From an uncultured Oscillibacter sp. (lineage in GTDB: Bacteria; Bacillota; Clostridia; Oscillospirales; Oscillospiraceae), in the NCBI GenBank assembly GCA_910588175.1, contig CAJUQQ010000060.1, forward strand, positions 1-10,647: a DNA stretch of 10,647 nucleotides, written 5' to 3'. The position numbers were made by a program, and so were the translations under genes. This document shows, piece after piece, positions 1 through 5,824 of this stretch. The first letter of the stretch is position 1. Each line of letters begins with the position of its first letter. The notes under the pieces were generated by a model. That model was not told the origin of the DNA and did no database searches. It was given only the letters and a program-made list of their open reading frames with translations.

Positions 1-1130
1 ATGACGTTGGGCACGCCGCCCTCGGTGTGGGCCAGCAGGGTGCCCTCCATGGCCTTGTCCCGGATATAATCCATCGACTCTCCGGCCAGGAAGTTCAGCC
101 CGTCGCCGTTGACCTCATCCTTGGGTACCAACAGTTGGTGCTCGGAAGCTCCCAGACGGACCACAGTCTCAAACATGATGCGCCGCCCGGCCTGGATATA
201 CTGGCCCATGGAGTGGAGGTCGGCGGTAAATTCCACGCTGGCGGGGAAGAGGCCCTTGCCGTCCTTGCCCTCGCTCTCGCCGTAGAGCTGCTTCCACCAC
301 TCCAGCATAAAGCGGAAGGCGGGGTCGTAGCAGGCCAGCACCTCGATGGACCAGCCCTTCTGATACAGGGCGTCCCGGAGGGCGGCGTAGGTCCAGGCGG
401 GGTTTTCATAGGAGGCGGTCTCGCAGACCTTCATCATCTTGGCCGCGCCGCCCATAAGCTCGGTAATGTCGACGCCCGCCACGGCGATGGGCAGCAGGCC
501 CACGGCGGTGAGGACGGAGTACCGCCCGCCCACGCCGTCGGGCACCACAAAGCTCTCCCAGCCCTCTTCATTGGCCAGGGATTTCAGCGCGCCCCGAGCC
601 TTGTCAGTGGTGGCGTAGATGCGGCCCTTGGCTCCGTCCCTGCCGTATTTCTTCTCCAGAGCGTCCCGGAAGAAACGGAAGGCCACGGCGGGCTCGGTGG
701 TGGTGCCGGACTTGGAGATGACGTTGACGGAGAAGTCCTCATCCCCGATGAGGTCGAAGACCTCCTGCATGGCGTCGGCGGAGAGGCCGTTGCCCACGAA
801 ATAGATATTGGGCGTTTTCTTGTTTTTCTTCTGGTTATAGTTGGGGGAGCAGAGATATTCCACCACGCCCCGGGCCCCCAGGTAGCTTCCGCCGATGCCG
901 ATGACCACCAGGGCCTTGGAGTCGCCCTGAATCTTTTTGGCGGCGGCCTGGACGCGGGCGAACTCCTCCTTGTCGTAGTCCACGGGGAGGCGGACCCAGT
1001 CGGTGAACTCGCTGCCCAGACCAGTGTGCTTCTGGAGCTTTTCCTGGGCCTCGGCCAGCCGGGGGGCGGCGGCGTCCTGATAGCCGACGGGAATGAAGTT
1101 TTCAATTTGGAAGGATTTGACGTTCAGCAT
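1..1130 (-). CDS. pgi: Glucose-6-phosphate isomerase, N-terminal 376 residues (cut by left window edge)
   Basis: Cytosolic enzyme interconverting glucose-6-phosphate and fructose-6-phosphate in glycolysis and gluconeogenesis. The visible 376 residues contain the sugar-phosphate binding SIS folds: IGIGGSYLGAR (about 77-87), VISKSGTTTEP (137-147), and the PGI family signature DGVGGRYSVLTAVGLLP (198-214). GESEGKDGKG (284-293) carries the expected catalytic glutamate region, and DLHSMGQ (304-310) carries an active-site histidine (H306). Bacterial Gram-positive PGIs are about 450 residues, so roughly 70-80 C-terminal residues, including the second signature and catalytic lysine, lie beyond position 1. 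The start at ATG 1128-1130 is supported by an AAAGGAAG ribosome binding site 7 nt upstream and by the typical N-terminus MLNVKSFQIENF. The gene has its own candidate promoter and a leader hairpin (separate entries). The family is certain from the signatures; completeness of the 3' end cannot be judged. Confidence 0.96.
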   Translation of the reverse strand, partial: MLNVKSFQIENFIPVGYQDAAAPRLAEAQEKLQKHTGLGSEFTDWVRLPVDYDKEEFARVQAAAKKIQGDSKALVVIGIGGSYLGARGVVEYLCSPNYNQKKNKKTPNIYFVGNGLSADAMQEVFDLIGDEDFSVNVISKSGTTTEPAVAFRFFRDALEKKYGRDGAKGRIYATTDKARGALKSLANEEGWESFVVPDGVGGRYSVLTAVGLLPIAVAGVDITELMGGAAKMMKVCETASYENPAWTYAALRDALYQKGWSIEVLACYDPAFRFMLEWWKQLYGESEGKDGKGLFPASVEFTADLHSMGQYIQAGRRIMFETVVRLGASEHQLLVPKDEVNGDGLNFLAGESMDYIRDKAMEGTLLAHTEGGVPNV

Positions 1131-1168
1131 GATGCAGCTTCCTTTCCGTGAGGTTTCATGGATTTTAT

Positions 1169-1191
1169 GGGTTCCGGCGGGGCCGGAACCC
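1169..1191 (-). promoter_or_regulatory. Perfect hairpin in the pgi 5' leader
   Basis: A 10-bp perfect inverted repeat (GGGTTCCGGC and GCCGGAACCC) with a 3-nt loop lies about 40 nt upstream of the pgi start codon. With the promoter at 1203-1231, transcription would begin near 1196, so the stem would form within the first few nucleotides of the message. No T-tract follows on either strand, so it does not look like a Rho-independent terminator. A stabilising 5' stem or a binding site are possible roles, but both are inference. Confidence 0.6.
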
Positions 1192-1202
1192 GTACTAAGG
1201 TT

Positions 1203-1231
1203 AGTATACCATTTTGCCGGGGCGGCGGCAA
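1203..1231 (-). promoter_or_regulatory. Candidate sigma-A promoter for pgi
   Basis: Read on the minus strand: -35 TTGCCG (1231-1226), a 17-nt spacer, and -10 TATACT (1208-1203). The -10 box matches 5 of 6 consensus positions and the -35 box 4 of 6. The spacing is optimal, and it lies 73 nt upstream of the pgi start in a stretch with AT-rich interruptions unlike the surrounding coding DNA. It suggests pgi can be transcribed independently of the pyrophosphatase-like gene upstream. Confidence 0.6.
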
Positions 1232-1281
1232 GACGCAGAGGGGGAAAAGTTGGCAAAATTTTCGGGAACGCCCGCTGAAGC

Positions 1282-1629
1282 TCAACGGCGGATCAAGATG
1301 GCCTTCATGTACGGCGTGCGGCTTTGGGTTTTCAGAATAGCCTCCCGTTCCTTTTCCGTGCAGCCCAGCAGGATCTTGATTTCACAGTCTCGTTTCAGAA
1401 GGTCAACCGTACACAGGACGGCGGTGACGGCGGGTTCCCCCTCTCCGCGCCATAGGTCGATGCCCTCGCCGTCCATGGAGGCGGTGTTTTTTAAATAGCC
1501 GTAGTCGGCGGGATATACGAGGCTTGGATAGTTGGGATGGGCGGAGCCCTTCGGCCGGTCAATGACGATTTCCGAGGTCTCGACCAGGCAATCCAGGGCG
1601 TTCCAAAATTCGCTGTCAAAGTTGTCCAA
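1282..1629 (-). CDS. Small class I inorganic pyrophosphatase-like protein (115 aa)
   Basis: The sequence IVIDRPKGSAHPNY...LVYPADYGYLKNT...MDGEGIDLW (residues 21-60) follows the class I (soluble, Mg-dependent) inorganic pyrophosphatase pattern, in which a Y-P-x-x-Y-G-Y stretch is followed by a DGDxxD metal-binding motif. Here that motif reads DGEGID (D53, E55, D58), with one aspartate replaced by glutamate. RDCEIK (80-85) may correspond to the later Asp/Lys region. At 115 residues it is much shorter than the roughly 170-residue classical enzymes and lacks their C-terminal Tyr-Lys helix region, so true pyrophosphate hydrolysis is uncertain. The start is TTG (1627-1629): AGAAGGGAG lies 7 nt upstream, and no ATG precedes the conserved core. 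It is divergent from glmS and upstream of pgi (151-nt gap). The fold family is fairly secure, the substrate is not. Confidence 0.8.
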   Translation of the reverse strand: MDNFDSEFWNALDCLVETSEIVIDRPKGSAHPNYPSLVYPADYGYLKNTASMDGEGIDLWRGEGEPAVTAVLCTVDLLKRDCEIKILLGCTEKEREAILKTQSRTPYMKAILIRR

Positions 1630-1653
1630 AAAACCACTCCCTTCTCAGGCAGG

Positions 1654-1682
1654 TTGACAATTGGAGTCCGCTTTCGTATAAT
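1654..1682 (+). promoter_or_regulatory. Consensus sigma-A promoter for glmS
   Basis: TTGACA (1654-1659), a 17-nt spacer and TATAAT (1677-1682) match the vegetative sigma-A/sigma-70 consensus perfectly at both hexamers with optimal spacing. A start near 1689 gives a leader of about 264 nt to the glmS ATG, which contains the ribozyme. A near-ideal promoter fits a gene controlled after initiation by RNA cleavage rather than by a repressor. Confidence 0.92.
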
Positions 1683-1703
1683 GCAGTAAGGCCGAAAGGT
1701 CAA
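1675..1703 (-). promoter_or_regulatory. Candidate promoter for the pyrophosphatase-like gene, overlapping the glmS promoter
   Basis: On the minus strand: -35 TTGACC (1703-1698, 5 of 6 consensus), a 17-nt spacer, and -10 TATACG (1680-1675, 4 of 6). The -10 box shares positions 1677-1680 with the plus-strand TATAAT of the glmS promoter. Transcription would start near 1668, giving a leader of about 40 nt containing the AGAAGGGAG ribosome binding site. The -10 box is weak, so this is a candidate only. Confidence 0.45.
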
Positions 1704-1718
1704 AATCGCAGAGGTGAA

Positions 1719-1774
1719 AGGAGGCCATGGGAGCGTTCCCATCAAAGCGCCATGTGCCGGTTTCGGCCGGATAA
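1719..1774 (+). promoter_or_regulatory. Leader segment spanning the ribozyme cleavage site: hairpin and possible 15-codon mini-ORF
   Basis: Between the transcription start and the ribozyme the leader carries AGGAGG (1719-1724), then a perfect 6-bp hairpin, ATGGGA-GCGT-TCCCAT (1727-1742), ending four bases before the predicted cleavage point. An ATG at 1727 opens a frame of 15 codons (MGAFPSKRHVPVSAG) ending at TAA 1772-1774, so it would cross the cleavage site. The gap from AGGAGG to ATG is only 2 nt and the ATG lies inside the hairpin, so translation is doubtful. The hairpin is seen directly; any function is speculative. Confidence 0.35.
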
Positions 1775-1915
1775 CGAGGTGAGGGGAGTATCGAATGGTT
1801 CGGCGGATGCCCCTCCGTGCCTTGGGCGGGCGCGTGACACGGCTTACAAATATGCGGGCGACCGCAAAACAGAGGGGCCGTGACCGCTCTGGGAAGACAA
1901 GTGACTGCGCATTTG
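1746..1915 (+). ncRNA. glmS ribozyme (glucosamine-6-phosphate-activated self-cleaving riboswitch)
   Basis: This RNA uses glucosamine-6-phosphate as a cofactor to cleave its own message and lower GlmS synthesis. The conserved A|GCGCC cleavage site is at 1746/1747. The catalytic-core landmarks follow in family order: ACGAGGTGAGGGG (1773-1785), TATCGA (1789-1794), then TTCGGCGGATGCC (1799-1811), with GAGGGG (1780-1785) able to pair with CCCCTC (1810-1815). Next are a CCGTG...CACGG stem (1815-1819 with 1838-1842, the P3 position) and a P4-like closing helix joining CAAA/TGCG (1847-1856, two-base bulge) with CGCATTTG (1908-1915). Inside it is CAGAG...CTCTG around a GTGACC loop (the P4.1 position). 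It lies directly upstream of glmS, which settles identity. Assignment is from remembered family consensus and manual pairing, not a covariance search; helix limits are approximate. Confidence 0.93.
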
Positions 1916-1952
1916 TCCTCTTAATTTTCCAAATTAGGAGGAACCAATTTTC

Positions 1953-3791
1953 ATGTGTGGAATTGTTGGCTTTGTAGGCCAAAAACAGGCCGCCCCTGTA
2001 CTGCTGGAAGGACTCCGGCAGATGGAGTACCGGGGCTATGACTCCGCCGGCGTCGCCGTGCGCTCGGAAACCAGGGGGCTTCAGGTCCGAAAATCCAAGG
2101 GCCGTCTTCAGGTCCTCGCGGACCTGACCCATGACGGGGCGGACCTGGAGGGGACGCTGGGTATCGGCCACACCCGCTGGGCCACTCACGGGGAGCCCAA
2201 CGACGTAAACGCCCACCCCCACGTCAGCGGGGACGGAAAAATCGCTCTGGTACATAACGGCATCATTGAAAATTATCTGGAGCTCAAGGAACAGCTCACC
2301 CGCCGGGGGGTGGTCTTCACCTCCGAGACGGATACCGAGGTGGCGGCCCACCTCCTGGAGTTCCACTACCAGGAGTGCGGGGATATGCTGGAGGCCGTGG
2401 GCCGGTGCCTGCGCCGGATTGAGGGCTCCTACGCCTTCGGCATCATCTGCTCCGACTACCCCAACGCCCTCATCGCCGCCCGGAAGGACAGCCCGCTGAT
2501 CATCGGCTTTGGGAATGGGGAGAACTTCATCGCCTCCGACGCCACGGCCATCATCCGGCACACCCGGGATGTGGCTTATATGAACGACGGGGAAATCGCC
2601 GTGTTGACGGCCCAGAGCGTGGACGTGTTCGACAGCGAGAGGAACCTTTTGGAAAAGGAGCACAGCCGTATCGACTGGGACGCGGCCTCCGCTGAGAAGG
2701 GCGGCTATCCCCACTTCATGTTCAAAGAGATTCTGGAGCAGCCGGAGGCTCTCCACAAAACCATTTCCCCCCGGGTCCGGGAGGGACGGGTGGTGCTGGA
2801 CGACATCCGCCTGACGGCGGATTACGCCAAGAGCGTTTCCCACATTTACATGATCGCCTGCGGCTCCGCCTATCACGCGGGCGTGGTGGGGAAATACACC
2901 TGGGAGCGGCTGCTCCGCCGCCCGGTGGAGGTGGCGCTGGCCTCGGAGTTCCGGTACAGCGAGCCGCTGGTGGACGAACACACCTTAGTGATTGCCATCA
3001 GCCAGTCCGGGGAGACCCTGGACACCATGGCCGCCCTCCGGGAGGCCAAGCGGCTGGGGGGCCGGACCCTGGCCATCTGCAACGTGGTGGGCAGCTCCAT
3101 CGCGAGAGAGGCCGACGACGTGCTTTACACCTGGGCGGGGCCGGAGATCGCCGTGGCTACCAGCAAGGGCTATTCCACCCAGCTGGCGGCGCTGGACCTG
3201 GTGGGGCTGTATCTGGCGGACCTGCTGGGGACGGTGGAAAAGAGCGAGTACGACGCCCTTCTGGCGGAGCTCCAGGCCTTGCCGGAGAAAATGCGGGGGT
3301 ATCTGGCAAATTTCGAGGACACCAAATATTTCGCCTCCCGGTTTTTCAACCACGACAGCATCTTTTTCATCGGCCGGAATCTGGACTACGCCATGGGCCT
3401 GGAGGGGTCCCTGAAATTGAAGGAGATCAGCTACATCCACTCCGAGGCCTACGCCTCCGGGGAACTAAAGCACGGGACTATCTCCCTCATTGAGCCGGGA
3501 ACACTGGTCGTGGCCCTGGGGACCTACGGGGCCCTTTTTGACAAAGCCATGAGCAACGTGGTGGAGGTGAAGGCCCGGGGGGCGGCGGTGCTGGCCGTCA
3601 CCACGGAGAGTTTCCGGGAGCGGATGGCGAAGACCGCCGACGCGGTGATTGCCGTGCCGGAGACCCACCCCCTGCTCCAGCCGTCCCTGTCCATTGTGCC
3701 CCTGCAATTGTTCGCCTATTACGTAGCCCTGCAAAGGGGCTGTGACATCGACAAACCCCGAAATCTGGCCAAATCGGTAACGGTGGAATAG
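1953..3791 (+). CDS. glmS: Glutamine--fructose-6-phosphate aminotransferase (isomerizing), GlmS
   Basis: Makes glucosamine-6-phosphate from fructose-6-phosphate and glutamine, the first committed step to UDP-GlcNAc for peptidoglycan; cytosolic. The 612-residue length is normal. The N-terminal class II glutaminase domain starts MCGIVGF, so Cys2 becomes the N-terminal nucleophile, and continues with RGYDSAGVA, HTRWATHG, HNGIIENY and SETDTEVAAHLL. Two SIS isomerase domains follow: the first with IACGSAYHAG (from about 301) and ISQSGETLDTMAALREAK (from 349), the second ending HSEAYASGELKHGTISLIEP. The C-terminal tail DIDKPRNLAKSVTVE is the conserved lid region. The ATG at 1953 is fixed by the required MCGI start; AGGAGG (1936-1941) lies 11 nt upstream, rather far. 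It is apparently monocistronic: own consensus promoter, own ribozyme, own terminator. Regulation is expected by ribozyme cleavage when glucosamine-6-phosphate accumulates. Confidence 0.98.
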   Translation: MCGIVGFVGQKQAAPVLLEGLRQMEYRGYDSAGVAVRSETRGLQVRKSKGRLQVLADLTHDGADLEGTLGIGHTRWATHGEPNDVNAHPHVSGDGKIALVHNGIIENYLELKEQLTRRGVVFTSETDTEVAAHLLEFHYQECGDMLEAVGRCLRRIEGSYAFGIICSDYPNALIAARKDSPLIIGFGNGENFIASDATAIIRHTRDVAYMNDGEIAVLTAQSVDVFDSERNLLEKEHSRIDWDAASAEKGGYPHFMFKEILEQPEALHKTISPRVREGRVVLDDIRLTADYAKSVSHIYMIACGSAYHAGVVGKYTWERLLRRPVEVALASEFRYSEPLVDEHTLVIAISQSGETLDTMAALREAKRLGGRTLAICNVVGSSIAREADDVLYTWAGPEIAVATSKGYSTQLAALDLVGLYLADLLGTVEKSEYDALLAELQALPEKMRGYLANFEDTKYFASRFFNHDSIFFIGRNLDYAMGLEGSLKLKEISYIHSEAYASGELKHGTISLIEPGTLVVALGTYGALFDKAMSNVVEVKARGAAVLAVTTESFRERMAKTADAVIAVPETHPLLQPSLSIVPLQLFAYYVALQRGCDIDKPRNLAKSVTVE

Positions 3792-3802
3792 CGAATAAAG
3801 AG

Positions 3803-3843
3803 ACAGCCGGACCTTGCTAGAAGGTCCGGCTGTTGTTTTTGTT
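3803..3843 (+). terminator. Rho-independent terminator of glmS, probably shared with convergent mtlA
   Basis: A perfect 13-bp stem, ACAGCCGGACCTT (3803-3815) with AAGGTCCGGCTGT (3821-3833), closes a GCTAG loop and is followed on the plus strand by TGTTTTTGTT. It starts 12 nt after the glmS stop. The mtlA stop on the other strand is at 3842-3844, so the same stem follows mtlA. On the minus strand the trailing sequence is CTCTTTATT, a weaker T-tract, so termination in that direction is plausible but less certain. Confidence 0.93.
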
Positions 3844-5716
3844 ATTCCAGGCCGTTCAGCAGCTTGTAGAGCTGGTCCACGCTGGCGTTGTCCACCAGGG
3901 CGTCGGTGTCCTCCTCGGTCTCGGCCACCTCGACGATCTTGCCCAGGATGCCCAGGTGATCTTCGCCGGTGGAGGCGATGCCTACCACCAGACGGACGGT
4001 CTCGTCGCCCCATTCGATGCCCTCGGGATAGGTCATGACGATCAGGCCGGTCTTCTTGATGGCCTTCCGGGACTCCTCGGTGCCGTGAGGGATGGCCACA
4101 TGGCTGCCAATGGCCACGGAGAAGCTGGCTTCCCGGTCCAGCATGCCCTGGATATAGGCCTCTTCCACATAGCCGCTTTCTACCATCAATTTGCCCACGG
4201 CCTTGATGGCCTCCTCGGGGCTGACGGGCTTGCAGTTCAGGATGATGTTTTTCTTCTCCAGCAGAATGGGCTGGTCCGCAGCGGGCTTTTCCTCCGCGGC
4301 AGCGGCGGCGGGAGCCCCGCCCTTCCGGGCGTCCAGCAGCTCTTGCACCAGGGTGTTGTACTCCGGCGCACCCATGAAGTTCTTGATGGGGATAATCCGG
4401 GCCTGGGGAGCCCGCTGGGCGGCCCGGCCGGACAGCTCGTGATGGGTGACGACAATTTGGCAGTCGCCGGGAATCTCACCTACGGGGAAATGGATGACCT
4501 CAATGTCCGTGATGCCCGCGTCCTTGAGCTTGTTCCGAACCATGGTGGCGCCCATGGCGGAGGAGCCCATGCCCGCGTCACAGGCGAAGACGATCTTCTT
4601 GACATCCTGGGCAGAGACGGAAGCGCCGGAGGAAACGGCGGGAGCAGCCTGGCCCTTGGAAGCGGCCTTGGAGGCGGCCACCTGAGCCTGCGCCTCTTCC
4701 AGGCTGGCGTCCTTGCCGAAGAATTTCAGCAGGAAGACGGAGATGAGGAAGCTGACCACAGCGGCGATAGCAATGCCCGCGATGTTTGCGAAGTAGCCGC
4801 CCTTGGGAGTCATGAGCATTTCGGCGATGATGCTGCCGGGAGAAGCCGCGGCCGCCAGGCCGCCGCCCAGGGCGGAGAGAGTAAAGATGCCCACCACGTT
4901 GCCGATCATGGGTCCCAGAATCACGATGGGGTTCATGAGGACATAGGGGAAGTAAATCTCATGAATGCCGCCCACAAACTGGATGACGGCGGCGGCTCCG
5001 GCGGAGGAGCGGGTCTCGCCCTTACCAGCCACGCAGTAGGCCAGCAAAAGGCCCAGGCCGGGACCGGGGTTGGACTCGATCATGAAGAGGATGGACTTGC
5101 CCATCTCCATGGCCTGCTCTGTACCGATGGGGGTGAAGACGCCGTGGTTGATGGCATTGTTCAGGAAGAGCACCTTGGCGGGCTCCACCAGGATGGCGGT
5201 GAGGGGCAGGAGGCTGTGGGCGACCAGGAACTCCACGCCCGCGCCCAGCCAGCCGGTGAGAGTCACGCAGACGGGGGCGATGACATAGATGGACAAAATG
5301 GCCAGGATCGCGCCGATGATGCCCACGGAGAAGTTATTGACCACCATCTCGAAGCCGGCGGGGATATGGCCCTCCATAGCCTTGTCAAACTTCTTGATGC
5401 ACCAGCCGCCCAAGGGGCCGCAGATCATGGCCCCGATGAACATAGTGCTCTCCGTGGCGGCGATGGCGCCCAGGGTGGCCAGTGCGCCGGTGACGGCACC
5501 TTTCTGCCCGCCCACGGCCTTGCCGCCGGTGTAGCCGATCAGGATGGGAAGCAGGAACCGGAGCATGGGGCCCACCATGCCGTTGATGGTTTCGTTGGGG
5601 AACCATCCGTCCGGGATAAAGAAGGCGGCGATCAGGCCCCAGGCGATGAAGGCTCCAATGTTGGGCATAACCATGCCGCTGAGGAACCGTCCAAATTTCT
5701 GGACTCTTTCTTTCAT
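3842..5716 (-). CDS. mtlA: PTS mannitol-type permease, fused EIICBA
   Basis: Membrane transporter that imports a hexitol, most likely mannitol, and phosphorylates it with phosphate passed from HPr. The domains are in the classical order. The membrane EIIC (about 1-335) has many hydrophobic segments and the GGIHEIYFPYVLMNP motif (249-263, E253) typical of mannitol EIIC. EIIB (about 372-465) has its phosphocysteine in FACDAGMGSSAMGA (C379). EIIA (about 484-624) has its phosphohistidine in AIPHGTEES (H544). The 624 residues compare with 637 in E. coli MtlA. Two flexible Ala-rich linkers join the domains (about 340-370 and 465-482). The ATG at 5714-5716 has AAAGGGAG 7 nt upstream. It follows the aminotransferase by 108 nt on the same strand; no mannitol-1-phosphate dehydrogenase or MtlR regulator adjoins it, so substrate assignment rests on sequence motifs alone. 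Confidence 0.93.
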   Translation of the reverse strand: MKERVQKFGRFLSGMVMPNIGAFIAWGLIAAFFIPDGWFPNETINGMVGPMLRFLLPILIGYTGGKAVGGQKGAVTGALATLGAIAATESTMFIGAMICGPLGGWCIKKFDKAMEGHIPAGFEMVVNNFSVGIIGAILAILSIYVIAPVCVTLTGWLGAGVEFLVAHSLLPLTAILVEPAKVLFLNNAINHGVFTPIGTEQAMEMGKSILFMIESNPGPGLGLLLAYCVAGKGETRSSAGAAAVIQFVGGIHEIYFPYVLMNPIVILGPMIGNVVGIFTLSALGGGLAAAASPGSIIAEMLMTPKGGYFANIAGIAIAAVVSFLISVFLLKFFGKDASLEEAQAQVAASKAASKGQAAPAVSSGASVSAQDVKKIVFACDAGMGSSAMGATMVRNKLKDAGITDIEVIHFPVGEIPGDCQIVVTHHELSGRAAQRAPQARIIPIKNFMGAPEYNTLVQELLDARKGGAPAAAAAEEKPAADQPILLEKKNIILNCKPVSPEEAIKAVGKLMVESGYVEEAYIQGMLDREASFSVAIGSHVAIPHGTEESRKAIKKTGLIVMTYPEGIEWGDETVRLVVGIASTGEDHLGILGKIVEVAETEEDTDALVDNASVDQLYKLLNGLE

Positions 5717-5824
5717 AGATAAACTCCCTTTCTGTCAATGGAATATGTTTGGGTCAGAAGACGGCGTTCCGCCTCCCGGCTGGGAAAACATAAACTGGAG
5801 CTGCGTCCCGAAGGGGGTTCTTTC
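5717..5824 (-). promoter_or_regulatory. Intergenic gap before mtlA; ribosome binding site only
   Basis: This 108-nt gap between the aminotransferase stop and the mtlA start is the longest in the right-hand gene run. It holds the mtlA ribosome binding site AAAGGGAG (5731-5724 on the minus strand) but no convincing promoter, terminator or catabolite-repression operator that I can recognise. mtlA may therefore be read through from the salvage operon or use a promoter too weak to see by eye. Confidence 0.4.

Noticed and set aside
27..1151. Long plus-strand open frame opposite pgi
   Set aside because: The minus strand encodes clear PGI signatures over the same stretch; the plus-strand product has no domain and no plausible ribosome binding site.
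1232..1281. Possible terminator after the pyrophosphatase-like gene (CGGG-cgtt-CCCG followed by AAAATTTT on the minus strand)
   Set aside because: The stem is 4 bp with no proper T-run directly after it, so termination there is not supported.
1795..1977. Possible 60-residue plus-strand ORF in the glmS leader overlapping the glmS start
   Set aside because: It lies inside the ribozyme structure and has no suitable ribosome binding site; the translation resembles nothing and the sequence is explained by RNA structure.
1491..2981. Long minus-strand open frame running across the glmS leader and the first half of glmS
   Set aside because: It covers the ribozyme, the consensus promoter and the well-supported glmS frame, and also overlaps the pyrophosphatase-like gene in another frame; it is an antisense artefact.
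3833..5722. Very long open frame on the plus strand opposite mtlA (about 629 codons)
   Set aside because: It mirrors mtlA, whose EIIC, EIIB and EIIA motifs are unmistakable. Its translation is Gly/His/Asp-rich low-complexity sequence without a recognisable domain, the usual shadow of GC-rich codon bias.
5733..5738. TTGACA on the minus strand just upstream of mtlA, resembling a -35 box
   Set aside because: It is only about 17 nt from the start codon, so the matching -10 box would fall on the ATG; no -10-like hexamer exists there.
5763..5773. GGCG-TTC-CGCC inverted repeat in the gap before mtlA as a possible terminator
   Set aside because: The stem is only 4 bp and has no T-tract on either strand.
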